A stretch of DNA of 31,551 nt from CAYLSO01 sp964386525. Its GTDB lineage: Bacteria > Eisenbacteria > RBG-16-71-46 > DASYSL01. Numbering within the stretch: position 1 is the stretch's first letter; each line of letters opens with the position of its first letter. Of the stretch, positions 15,765-23,657 are shown one piece after another. The position numbers and the translations under genes were made by a program. The notes under the pieces were generated by a model. It had not been told where the DNA came from. It saw nothing but the letters and a program-made list of their open reading frames with translations, and searched no databases. The stretch lies in the NCBI GenBank assembly GCA_964386525.1, contig CAYLSO010000128.1:1-31551 (forward strand). The letters run 5' to 3'.

Positions 15765-15849
15765 GCTCCGTCAGCAGCGGCTTGGCGCAGGATCGCGGGC
15801 CGGCTCCGCTCGGGGCCGGCCCGCCGTGCTTGACGGCAGACGGAGCCTA
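15762..15849. terminator. Nested bidirectional terminator between convergent genes
   Basis: Outer inverted repeat of 11 bp: 15762-15772 (TAGGCTCCGTC) and 15839-15849. Each arm contains the TAG stop codon of one of the two facing genes. Inside lies a 9-bp GC stem (15795-15803 with 15816-15824). The symmetric design fits a terminator working from both sides. Confidence 0.65.
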
Positions 15850-17073
15850 GAGGTCCAACCGCGAATAGGTGACCTCGCCGCCGCGCACTGTGACGCTCTG
15901 GGTGGCCGGCGTCCCGGGGATTCCCGGCCCGCTGACCGAGATGGTGTAGGTCCCCGGCACGAGGTTGATCAGCAGCGCGGGCGCGGCCGCCGTCTGGGGC
16001 AGGGCCGTGCCGCCGGGCGGCGGGGAGGCGGCGAGCGTGGCGCCGAGCAGGAGGGCGCCGCCGGCGGCGCTGCGCGCCTCGACAGCGACGTGGCCGCGAT
16101 CCGGGGCGACGGCCGGTCCACCCTGGGCGGCCGACCACGCCGCCAGCGTGTCCGGGTGGACCAGAGCGCAGGTCAAGGTGGTGTCCTGCTCGAGCTCCTG
16201 GGGCCACGTGAGCCCGGGGAGATAGCCGGCGCCCACCATGCGGACGACGTAGCGGCCGCGCTCCAGTCCCACCAGAGAGAACTGCCCGAGGAAGCCGGTG
16301 GTCGCCGACGCCGGCGTGGGGCCGGAGAGGACGGTGGCCCCGGCGCCGTCGACGGCGTCCCCGGTGGAGCGCGCGTTGAACACGTAGCCGGCGATGTTCG
16401 GCCGGGCGCGCGGCACGCCGAAGGTGATCACGCCTGGCTGCAGGAGCACCGGGTAGGGGTTGTCCCAGAGGAACCCGCTGTTGCTCACCGAGAGCTGGTA
16501 ATCACCGGGGACGGAGTTGACGATCAATATGGGATCGGCCGCATCGCCGCTCTGCACGAGAGTGCCGCCGGCGTGCGGGGGGCGCGGCGTCAGGGCGACG
16601 GCGGCGGCGCCGAGCGCGAGCCCGTTGCTGCGCAGGGCGAAGAGGCCCAGCAGGCCCTGCGCGCGGTCCCAGGCCGGCGCGCCGTTGGCGACGAGGATGG
16701 AGTCGATCTGCCCGTCGGTGAACAGCGGGATGCCGGCGTCGGTGACGTTGCGGTCGACGCGGATGCCGATGGTGCGGGAGGTCCGGCGCCCGGGCAGGTC
16801 GGCGCGCAGCCGGTGCACGCCGGCGGGCACGCCGTGCAGGAGGAAGATGCCGTCGGCATCGGTGGTGACCGCGCCGACTTCCGGGGCGGTCTCCACGCGA
16901 ACGGTGGCCCCGGGCAGGGAGGTGAACGGGCTGGTGGTCGGGTCGGCGACCTGGCCGCCGACCAGGTAGAGGGTCGGCACGGGGATCGGTCCGGCTTCGT
17001 CGCAGGCGCCGGAAAGCAGCGCGAGGAGCAGGCCGGTCAAAGCGAGGGCGGCAGGACGCGGGTGGAGTCGCAT
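15847..17073 (-). CDS. Lipoprotein with carboxypeptidase-regulatory-like (Ig-fold) domains
   Basis: 408 aa. Signal peptide with lipobox LSGAC (acylated Cys 24). The mature protein is built from repeated beta-sandwich units of the carboxypeptidase-regulatory/CnaB type. Each shows the GATVRVETAPEVGAVTTDADGIFLL or GYVFNAR...GAGATV...TTGFLGQFSLVGLERGRYVVRM pattern, and the protein ends with a PGTYTISVSGPG unit. These domains usually act as structural or ligand-presenting modules on surface proteins. The ATG at 17073 is preceded by AGGA and, 11 nt upstream, by TATCTT. Ends GGEVTYSRLDL, not the TWGR tag. Convergent with the Asp-box protein. Confidence 0.78.
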   Translation of the reverse strand: MRLHPRPAALALTGLLLALLSGACDEAGPIPVPTLYLVGGQVADPTTSPFTSLPGATVRVETAPEVGAVTTDADGIFLLHGVPAGVHRLRADLPGRRTSRTIGIRVDRNVTDAGIPLFTDGQIDSILVANGAPAWDRAQGLLGLFALRSNGLALGAAAVALTPRPPHAGGTLVQSGDAADPILIVNSVPGDYQLSVSNSGFLWDNPYPVLLQPGVITFGVPRARPNIAGYVFNARSTGDAVDGAGATVLSGPTPASATTGFLGQFSLVGLERGRYVVRMVGAGYLPGLTWPQELEQDTTLTCALVHPDTLAAWSAAQGGPAVAPDRGHVAVEARSAAGGALLLGATLAASPPPGGTALPQTAAAPALLINLVPGTYTISVSGPGIPGTPATQSVTVRGGEVTYSRLDL

Positions 17074-17120
17074 GGCTGTCCTGAAAGATACCGCATCCGC
17101 CGCGGCGCGCGCCGGGGGGA

Positions 17121-18011
17121 TCAGAGACCGGAGGGCGGGGCGGCCGGGTTGGGCGGACGCCGGACCTCCGCCAGGACGATGCCGGCCAGCACGAGAGCCG
17201 CGCCGATCCACTGCGCCGGGCTGAGCCGCTCGGCCAGCCACCACCAGGCGAAGACGGCGGCGGCCACCGGCTCGAAGGCGAAGATGAGCCCCACGTGGGT
17301 GGGCGTGGTGAAGCGCTGCGCCCAGGATTGGACGGAGAAGGCCACGGCGCTGGCGAAGACGGCCATGCCGGCGATGGCGAGCCAGATACCGCCCGGCACG
17401 GCTTGGGCGGACGTCTCGGTGGCCGCGGCGCCATCGCAAAGGACCGCGACGACCGCCAGCTGCAGGGTTCCGAGCGCCAGCGGGGAGGCGCGCCGCGCGG
17501 CGCGGTCGAGGAGCACGATGTGGAAGGCGAAGGCGACGGCGCAGCCGAGCAGCAGCAGCTCGCCGGCGCCCAGATGGAAGCCGCCGCGCAAGGTGAGCAG
17601 GGCCATGCCGGCGAAGCCGGCCAGCACGCCGAGCCACTCCAGCGGCGTCGGCCGCCGGCCCCACGCCAACCCGAGCACCGGGACCAGCACCACGCTCAGG
17701 CCGGTGAGGAACGCCGCGACGGTGGCGGCCGCCGTGCGCAAGCCGAGCGTCTGGAAGCCGTAGCCCGCGGCCAGCGCGAGTCCCACCCCCAGGCCGCTGC
17801 GCCATGCGGCGGGCCCGGCGTGCCGTAGCTCGCGCACGGCGAACGCTCCGACGAGCAGCGCCGCCAGGGCGAAGCGCGCCCCGAGGTACTGGAAGGGGCC
17901 CAGGTGGTGGAGGATCTCCTTGGCCAGGGGAAAGGTCGCGCCCCACACCGTGGCCACACCCAGCAGGGCCAGGTCGGCGCCCAGCCGCTTGGAGAATGGC
18001 GTCGCGCTCAC
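17121..18011 (-). CDS. EamA-family (DMT superfamily) transporter
   Basis: 296 aa with ten predicted helices in two EamA repeats. The first opens LLGVATVWGATFPLAKEIL, the second GAGELLLLGCAVAFAFHIVLLDR, and the end GLIFAFEPVAAAVFAWWWLAERLSPAQWIGAALVLAGIVLAE is the canonical last part of EamA proteins. It probably exports a metabolite, amino acid or drug; the substrate is unknown. The GTG at 18011 has no Shine-Dalgarno. Instead TATCCT ends 6 nt upstream, so the mRNA is probably leaderless. It is divergent from nfo across 141 bp. Confidence 0.9.
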   Translation of the reverse strand: MSATPFSKRLGADLALLGVATVWGATFPLAKEILHHLGPFQYLGARFALAALLVGAFAVRELRHAGPAAWRSGLGVGLALAAGYGFQTLGLRTAAATVAAFLTGLSVVLVPVLGLAWGRRPTPLEWLGVLAGFAGMALLTLRGGFHLGAGELLLLGCAVAFAFHIVLLDRAARRASPLALGTLQLAVVAVLCDGAAATETSAQAVPGGIWLAIAGMAVFASAVAFSVQSWAQRFTTPTHVGLIFAFEPVAAAVFAWWWLAERLSPAQWIGAALVLAGIVLAEVRRPPNPAAPPSGL

Positions 18012-18017
18012 GCGGCC

Positions 18018-18023
18018 AGGATA
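18018..18023 (-). promoter_or_regulatory. TATCCT -10 element abutting the EamA start
   Basis: Minus-strand TATCCT followed by GGCCGC (6 nt) and the GTG start: layout of a leaderless gene. No good -35 seen. Confidence 0.55.
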
Positions 18024-18140
18024 AGGCGCCCGCGGTCGCTTGGCGAGCCGCGCGTGAGCGGCGCGGGGAGGGCCGGGCCCGGCGGCGGCGGGGGTGCCTC
18101 CGGCGGGCTGTGGGGATTCCGCGGCGGCGGGTCCATCGGC

Positions 18141-18146
18141 TAGATT
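18141..18146 (+). promoter_or_regulatory. TAGATT -10 element abutting the nfo start
   Basis: TAGATT, 6 nt, then ATG at 18153; no Shine-Dalgarno. A weak -35 TTCCGC lies 18 nt upstream. The element also sits in a 7-bp hairpin (18135-18141 with 18148-18154) whose right arm includes the first two bases of the ATG. Confidence 0.5.
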
Positions 18147-18152
18147 GAGCCG

Positions 18153-19031
18153 ATGCGGATCGGAGCGCACGTTTCGATCGCCGGGTCGCTACCCCTGGCC
18201 GTGGACCGGGCCGTCCATCTGGGCTGTGAGTGCGCGCAGATCTTCGTCGGCAATCCGCGGCAGTGGCGGGCGGCGGCGTACTCGCCCGAGGACCTCGGGG
18301 AGCTCGCCCACCGGCGCGCCGCGGCCGGGATCGACCCGCTCGTCGCCCACGCGCCCTACCTCGTCAACCTCGCCTCGCCGGACCCCGGGCTGCGGGCCGA
18401 CGGCATCGGCGCGCTGGTGCGGTCGCTGCGGGTCATGGAAGCCGTGGGCGGGCTCGGCGTGGTGACCCACATCGGCAGCGCCAAGGGCGCCGACCCGGGC
18501 GCGGCGCTGGCGCGCGTCGCCGCCGGCGTCCGCGAAGCGCTCGCCGAGACGGAGCGGGCCAAGCTGCTCCTCGAGAACAGCGCGGGCGGGACGCTGGGTG
18601 GGAGCTTCGCGGAGCTGCGCGACCTGCTCGCGTTGCTCGACGGCGAGGCGCGCGTCGGCATCTGTCTCGACAGCGCGCACCTCTTCGCGGCGGGCACCGA
18701 CCTGCGCCACAGCGGGGGCGTGGCGCGCATGCTCGACGACTTCGACCGCGTCGTGGGGCTCGAGCGCCTGTGGCTGTTCCATCTCAACGATTCGCGATCG
18801 GCTCTCGGCAGCCGTCTCGACCGCCACGAGAACATCGGCGAGGGCGAGATCGGCCGCGCCGGGTTCCGCGCCCTCCTGAGAGAGCCGCGCCTGGCGGATC
18901 TGGGAGGCATCCTGGAGACGCCGGGGTTCGATCAGCAGGGGCCGGACCTCGAGAACATGCGCATCCTGCGCCGGCTGCGGGGAGATCGGGCGGCAGCGCC
19001 CAGGCGCCGCGCGCCGAGCCGCAAAGGGTAG
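18153..19031 (+). CDS. nfo: Endonuclease IV (AP endonuclease)
   Basis: 292 aa, TIM-barrel AP endonuclease that nicks DNA 5' to abasic sites in base excision repair. All nine zinc ligands of the family can be placed: H66 (VAHAPY), H106 (VTHIGS), E141 (LLENSAG), D173 and H176 (CLDSAHLF), H210 (LFHLNDS), D223 and H225 (DRHENIGEG), and E255 (ILETPG). Length is normal apart from a short Arg/Ala-rich C-terminal tail (about 275-292). Starts at the ATG at 18153 directly after a TAGATT box, so it is probably leaderless. Divergent from an EamA transporter and convergent with a zinc-finger protein gene 8 bp away. Confidence 0.96.
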   Translation: MRIGAHVSIAGSLPLAVDRAVHLGCECAQIFVGNPRQWRAAAYSPEDLGELAHRRAAAGIDPLVAHAPYLVNLASPDPGLRADGIGALVRSLRVMEAVGGLGVVTHIGSAKGADPGAALARVAAGVREALAETERAKLLLENSAGGTLGGSFAELRDLLALLDGEARVGICLDSAHLFAAGTDLRHSGGVARMLDDFDRVVGLERLWLFHLNDSRSALGSRLDRHENIGEGEIGRAGFRALLREPRLADLGGILETPGFDQQGPDLENMRILRRLRGDRAAAPRRRAPSRKG

Positions 19032-19038
19032 CCGGCGC

Positions 19039-20109
19039 CTACGCGGGCGACAGCCAGCCGGCCCGGTGCAGCGCCGGATCCCAGTGCTTCTCGCTGACCG
19101 GCGGGATGAGGATCGCCGGGTCGTGCGCCCAGCTGACCGCCGCCGGCCCGAAGCGCGGCGCCGACACGATGGCCAGCAGGGCGCGGCCGGGAGCGCGCAG
19201 GCGCATGGACGCCAGCACCGTCGGCCACTCGGCCAGCGGCCGGGCGCGGGCGAGCACGATGCCGCGCACCGACCGGAAGTCGGGGTCGCGGAAGATCTCC
19301 TCCACCGAGTCCACCGCCACCACTGCGCCGCCGCGGGCGGTGATCGTGTCCAGCAAGGCGGCCGGCACCACACCCGGGGGCGGGGCTTCGAAGACGAGCA
19401 GCGGGGGCAAGGCGGCGGGCTTCGATTGCTTGGCGAAGCGCGGCAGGCGCGGTGAGCTGCGCGCCGGCTGCGGCTCGGCGGCCGTGGCCGGGTCGGCCCA
19501 GTATTCGGTGGAGGCCTGGGGGCGCGCGGTCGCGGGCCGGGCCGGGGGCCGCGGCGCGGGCCGCTGGGCGGCGCGGGGGGCGGGTGGCGGAGGCTCGGCA
19601 GCGCGGGGGGCGGGTGGCTGAGGCTCGGCGGCGCGGCGGGCGGGTGGCGGAGGCTCGGCGGCGCGGGGGGCCGGCACCGAAGGCTCCAAGACCTGCAGTT
19701 CGGGCGGCAGCGGCGGCAGCTTGGACTTCTTCGGCCGCCGGCGCGGCACCCGCTTGGCGACCTCGGACAGCGCGCTGCCCGTGCCGCCGGCGAGGTGTCC
19801 GCCGCCGGCGCGGGCAGCGGCGGCGAGGTAAGCGGCCCGGCCTTCCCAGGAAGTCTGCCAGGAACGGGTCCGGTGGGAGCACACGGAACAGCGCTCGAGG
19901 TGGGACAGGCGCTCCTCGCGGCCGGGGCGCGCCGCGCGGGAGGGAAGCAGGTCCTTCTGCAGCTCGGCGAAGGGGGGGCAGGCCCCGCGCTGTGCGCGGG
20001 CGCTCGTCAGCCGGGCGCGAAGCCCGTCGATGGACTGCGAGGTGACGGGAGCATCCGGCTCGCTCGGCGTTCGGTCGGCGGCTCCGTCCCCTGGTTTGTC
20101 CTCAGGCAT
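19039..20109 (-). CDS. Zinc-finger (anti-sigma-like) / proline-repeat / pseudo-receiver protein
   Basis: 356 aa cytoplasmic protein with three parts. Residues 44-77 hold C44...H70-x3-C74-x2-C77 (SHLERCSVC), the spacing seen in zinc-binding anti-sigma domains. Residues about 120-200 are a basic then Pro/Ala/Glu-rich linker with decapeptide repeats AEPPPPAPRA. Residues about 236-350 alternate beta strands and helices like a response-regulator receiver (LLVFEA, AVVAVDS, VRGIVLARAR, ALLAIVS, AILIPP), but the strand that should carry the phospho-acceptor Asp reads VRGIVLARAR, without it. No membrane helix, unlike most anti-sigma factors. No sigma gene adjoins. ATG at 20109 is used; ATG at 20115 is possible. 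I know no family with this architecture; the domain calls are by eye. Confidence 0.65.
   Translation of the reverse strand: MPEDKPGDGAADRTPSEPDAPVTSQSIDGLRARLTSARAQRGACPPFAELQKDLLPSRAARPGREERLSHLERCSVCSHRTRSWQTSWEGRAAYLAAAARAGGGHLAGGTGSALSEVAKRVPRRRPKKSKLPPLPPELQVLEPSVPAPRAAEPPPPARRAAEPQPPAPRAAEPPPPAPRAAQRPAPRPPARPATARPQASTEYWADPATAAEPQPARSSPRLPRFAKQSKPAALPPLLVFEAPPPGVVPAALLDTITARGGAVVAVDSVEEIFRDPDFRSVRGIVLARARPLAEWPTVLASMRLRAPGRALLAIVSAPRFGPAAVSWAHDPAILIPPVSEKHWDPALHRAGWLSPA
19571..19689. repeat. 30-bp tandem repeat inside a coding region
   Basis: Three near-perfect 30-bp units starting at 19571, 19601 and 19631, with a fourth diverged unit at 19661. Each encodes ten residues on the minus strand (AEPPPPAPRA type), so copy-number change would keep the frame. 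Confidence 0.75.
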
Positions 20110-20395
20110 GCCCATCTTCCCCCCGAAAACGGGCGGGGCACCCCGCCGCTCCAACGCCCGGGGCACACCGCAACGGCTGTCTTAGCGATCGGCACGCGGC
20201 GCCCCGGGCTTGACCCGGCGGCGTGGACGGGGGCCGGGGCAGAGGCGGCAGGTCCGGGCCGACCGGCAGAGCGCGCTCGATTCGGCGGCTCCGATGCTCT
20301 AAGGTGCGCGCAAGTCGCGCCGCTAAGCGCTTCGCGCCACGCTGCTTGAATTCCGCCCGCCCGCGCGGACCCGGGCGGGGTGAAAGGGCTCCGAC
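20110..20395. other. Divergent intergenic region before the OPT transporter
   Basis: 286 bp between the zinc-finger protein gene (minus) and the OPT transporter gene (plus). A CCCGCCC/GGGCGGG inverted repeat lies just before the transporter's GAAAGGG ribosome site. TAAGGT near 20299 is a possible -10. Nothing else recognised. Confidence 0.4.
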
Positions 20396-22348
20396 ATGAC
20401 GGATGCGGCCCCGAGACCCGTTCCCAGCTCTGCGGGACACCCCTGCACGCCGCGCCCCGCGGTTTCCCCTCTCCCGGAGGAGCTGCCCATCAGGGGCTTC
20501 CAGGGCACCCCCGAAGAGATCGAGCGCCAGTGGTACGAGCAGATCTACCTCGGGCGCGGCGACACCATGGCGCAGCTCACCGTGCGCGCCCTGGTGATGG
20601 GCGGCGTGCTCGGCGGGCTGCTGTCGCTCACCAACCTCTACATCGGGCTCAAGGCGGGCTGGGGCTTCGGCGTGGCGATCACGGCGTGCGTGCTCTCGTA
20701 CGCGATCTGGAACACCTTCTTCAAGCTGCGCCTGGCGCGCACGCCCATGACGGTGCTCGAGAACAACGTCATGCAGACCACGGCCAGCTCGGCCGGCTAC
20801 TCGACCGGCGGCACGCTGATCTCGGCGTTCGCCGCCTACATGATGATCAACAACGCCGGCATCCCGATGTGGACGCTGATGGGCTGGGTGTTCTTCCTCG
20901 CCCTGCTCGGCGTCACCATGGCCATCCCGATGAAGCGCCAGATGGTGAACATCGAGCAGCTGCGCTTCCCCAGCGGCGTGGCCGGCGCCGAGACCCTCAA
21001 GGCGCTGCACTCGCACGGCGACAAGGGCATCCGCTCGGCGCGCGCCCTGGGCATCGCCGGCGGCCTGGCGCTGCTCAGCAAGTTCTGGACGGAGGGGCTG
21101 GTGCGCATCAGCCCCAACCTCGAGCCCTTCATGCTCGGGACCTGGGTGACCGCCCTCAACGAGCGCGTCTTCGGGCCGGCCTGGATGGGGCGCACGGTGA
21201 TGATCTCGTGGGAGCCGATGTTCATCGCGGCCGGGGCGATCACCGGGTGGCGCGTCTGCTGGAGCATGCTGCTGGGCAGTGTCACCGGCTGGATGATCTT
21301 CGTCCCCATCCTCCAGCACCAGGGCATCATCGCGGGCACCGGTTACCGCGAGAACGTGCAGTGGGTGCTGTGGGGCGGCGTGGCCTGCATGGTGACCTCC
21401 AGCCTGCTCGCCTTCGCCATGCAGTGGCGCAGCGCGCTGCGGGCTTTCACCGACCTGGGGGCGATGTTCGGCGGCGCCAAGAACGCCGACGACCGGCTCG
21501 CGGCCATCGAGACACCGTCGTCCTGGTTCGTGTGGGGGCAGATCGTCGGACTGGTGGGCGTGGCGTGGCTGGGCCACGAGACCTTCCACATGCCGTACTG
21601 GCAGTCGGTCATCGCCGTGGTGATGTCTTTCGCCCTGGCGCTGGTGGCGTGCCGGGTGACCGGCGAGACCGACACCACGCCGGTCGGCCCCATGGGCAAG
21701 ATCACGCAGCTCGCTTTCGGCGCCATCAGCCCCGGCAACATGAACATCAACCTGATGAGCGCCAACGTGACGGCGGCCACGGCGGGCAGCGCGGCCGACC
21801 TGCTCACCGGCCTGAAGACCGGCTACCTGCTGGGCGCCCACCCGCGCAAGCAGTTCATCGCCCAGTTCGCCGGGATCTTCGTCGGCACGCTGGTGACCGT
21901 GCTGTCGTTCCGCCTGCTGGTGCCGGACGCCAGCTTCCTGGGCGGCGACCAGTTCCCGGCGCCGGCGGCGCAGACCTGGAAGGCGGTGGCGGTGGCGCTC
22001 TCGGCCGGCCTGGCGGCGCTGGGGCCGATCAAGACCTGGAGCATCGTCATCGGAGCGCTGGTGGGCGTTCTGCTCGCGATCCTGCCGAAGGTCTTCCCCA
22101 AGCACACGCACCTCATCCCCTCGGCGGCCGGGATCGGGCTGGCCTGGACCTTCCACTGGTACTACGGCGTGCTCTTCTTCCTCGGCGGCCTGCTCGGCTT
22201 CGTGATCGAGAAGCGGTGGCCGAAATGGTCGGAGGAGTTCACCTTCCCCGCGGCATCGGGGTGGATCGCCGGCGAGAGTCTGATGGGCGTGGCGCTGGTG
22301 GTCTGGGAGAACGGGCCGGAGCTGGTGAGGAAGATGATGGGTCGGTAG
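20396..22348 (+). CDS. OPT-family oligopeptide/metal-chelate transporter
   Basis: 650 aa inner-membrane protein with about 15 hydrophobic helices. The conserved OPT opening is present after a 60-residue cytoplasmic N-terminus: LTVRALVMGGVLGGLLSLTNLYIGLKAGWGFG. It is followed by LRLARTPMTVLENNVMQTTASSAGYSTGG, which is diagnostic of the prokaryotic OPT branch. Later segments include GAISPGNMNINLMSANVTAA and a C-terminal GWIAGESLMG. Family members import oligopeptides or metal-chelate compounds with protons. The ATG at 20396 follows GAAAGGG with a 9-nt gap. Convergent with the flavodiiron gene (10 bp apart). Confidence 0.93.
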   Translation: MTDAAPRPVPSSAGHPCTPRPAVSPLPEELPIRGFQGTPEEIERQWYEQIYLGRGDTMAQLTVRALVMGGVLGGLLSLTNLYIGLKAGWGFGVAITACVLSYAIWNTFFKLRLARTPMTVLENNVMQTTASSAGYSTGGTLISAFAAYMMINNAGIPMWTLMGWVFFLALLGVTMAIPMKRQMVNIEQLRFPSGVAGAETLKALHSHGDKGIRSARALGIAGGLALLSKFWTEGLVRISPNLEPFMLGTWVTALNERVFGPAWMGRTVMISWEPMFIAAGAITGWRVCWSMLLGSVTGWMIFVPILQHQGIIAGTGYRENVQWVLWGGVACMVTSSLLAFAMQWRSALRAFTDLGAMFGGAKNADDRLAAIETPSSWFVWGQIVGLVGVAWLGHETFHMPYWQSVIAVVMSFALALVACRVTGETDTTPVGPMGKITQLAFGAISPGNMNINLMSANVTAATAGSAADLLTGLKTGYLLGAHPRKQFIAQFAGIFVGTLVTVLSFRLLVPDASFLGGDQFPAPAAQTWKAVAVALSAGLAALGPIKTWSIVIGALVGVLLAILPKVFPKHTHLIPSAAGIGLAWTFHWYYGVLFFLGGLLGFVIEKRWPKWSEEFTFPAASGWIAGESLMGVALVVWENGPELVRKMMGR

Positions 22349-22358
22349 CGGCGCGCGG

Positions 22359-23543
22359 TCAGGCCGTCGCCAGCCCCGCGTGCCTGGCCGCGATCGCGTC
22401 GGCCAGCCGGTCGAGGGCGGCGAGGTCGGCGGCCTTCGGGACTCCCTTCACCACCACCGGGTCGAACATCTCCAGCTTGAGGGCGGGCATCATCTCGGCG
22501 AGCTGCTTGGCGGTCTTCCCCGCCCAGCCGTAGGAGCCGATCACCACCCCGTAGCGCGCCTTGGGCCGCAGGATGTTCATCACGTACGCGGCGTTGGCGA
22601 CGAGCGGGTGGGCGCCCGAGTTCACGGTGGGGGAACCGAGCACGATGGTGGCGGCGTCGACGAGCGCCAGCGCCAGCTTGCCGAGGTCGGTGTGCGCCAG
22701 GTTGAAGAGGTCCACACCCACGCCGCGCGCCAGCAGGGCCTCGCCGAGGTACTGCACCATGCGCTGCGTGCTGGCGTGCATGGAGGCGTAGGCGAGGACG
22801 GCCCGGTTCTTGGGCTCGTCGGCGACCCACTCGCGGTAGGCGTCGAGGATGAGCCGCGGCCGGCGCAGCACCGGGCCGTGGCTGGGGCAGATCATCTCCA
22901 GGGGCAGAGCTTCGACGCGCGGCAGGTTGGACTGCAGGCTGGCGCGGTGGGCCATCATCAGCTCGGCGAAATAGCGCTTGGCGGCCTCGAGGGTGATGGA
23001 GTCGCCGGCGGGCGCCGTGTCGGGGGCCGCCAGGTGGCCCCCGAAAAGATCGCAGGAGAAGAGCATCCCGTCCTCGGGCAGCCAGGTGAGCATCGTCTCC
23101 GGCCAGTGCACCCAGGGGAAATGGAGGAAGTGCAGGGTCTTGCCGCCCAGGGGCAGCGTGGCTCCGTCCTCGACCGGGAGGAAGCGGTCCGCGGGCAGCT
23201 CCAGCAACTCGGTGAGCAGGCTCTGCCCCTTGGGAGTGGCCACCACTTGCGCCTCGGGGAAGCGCTCGAGCAGACGGGGCAGGGCGCCGGAGTGGTCCTG
23301 CTCGGCGTGGTTGGAGACGAGGTAGTCGAGGCGCCTGACGCCGAGGGTTCCGAGGCGCTCGAGCAGCACGCCGGCGAAACCCGGATCGACCGAGTCGATG
23401 AGTGCGGTCTTCTCCGCCCCCTGGACCAGATAGGCGTTGTAGGTGGTTCCGTCGGGCGTCGGGATCAGCTCGTCGAACAGCCGGCGGTCCCAGTCGATCG
23501 CTCCGACCCAGTGGACACCCGGCTTCAGCATGCGGCTCAGCAT
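22359..23543 (-). CDS. Flavodiiron protein (FprA/ROO-type O2 or NO reductase)
   Basis: 394 aa soluble two-domain enzyme. The N-terminal metallo-beta-lactamase-like diiron domain has every ligand: H79, E81, D83, H84 (NHAEQDHSG), H146 (PWVHWPE), D165 (SCDLFGGH) and H222 (PSHGPV). A C-terminal flavodoxin domain (about 255-385) carries the FMN loops SPTVN and GSYGW. It reduces O2 to water or NO to N2O, protecting against oxygen or nitrosative stress in anaerobes and microaerophiles. Electrons usually come from rubredoxin; no rubredoxin gene or domain is nearby. The ATG at 23543 has an AGGAGG site. It follows the PLP-enzyme gene after 114 bp. Confidence 0.95.
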   Translation of the reverse strand: MLSRMLKPGVHWVGAIDWDRRLFDELIPTPDGTTYNAYLVQGAEKTALIDSVDPGFAGVLLERLGTLGVRRLDYLVSNHAEQDHSGALPRLLERFPEAQVVATPKGQSLLTELLELPADRFLPVEDGATLPLGGKTLHFLHFPWVHWPETMLTWLPEDGMLFSCDLFGGHLAAPDTAPAGDSITLEAAKRYFAELMMAHRASLQSNLPRVEALPLEMICPSHGPVLRRPRLILDAYREWVADEPKNRAVLAYASMHASTQRMVQYLGEALLARGVGVDLFNLAHTDLGKLALALVDAATIVLGSPTVNSGAHPLVANAAYVMNILRPKARYGVVIGSYGWAGKTAKQLAEMMPALKLEMFDPVVVKGVPKAADLAALDRLADAIAARHAGLATA

Positions 23544-23616
23544 GATGTGCGGCCTCCTGCCATGCGGCGTGATGCGGAAATGGCTTCGGTCCTCGCCCGC
23601 GGAATCTGCCGCAGCC

Positions 23617-23642
23617 GGGCGCCGGGCGCAAGGTCGGCGCCC
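23617..23642 (-). terminator. Possible stem-loop between the PLP enzyme and flavodiiron genes
   Basis: GGGCGCC (23617-23623) pairs with GGCGCCC (23636-23642), loop 12 nt, 16 bp after the PLP enzyme stop. No T tract follows, so it is a weak terminator candidate. Confidence 0.3.
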
Positions 23643-23657
23643 GCCCGCGCCGCCGGG

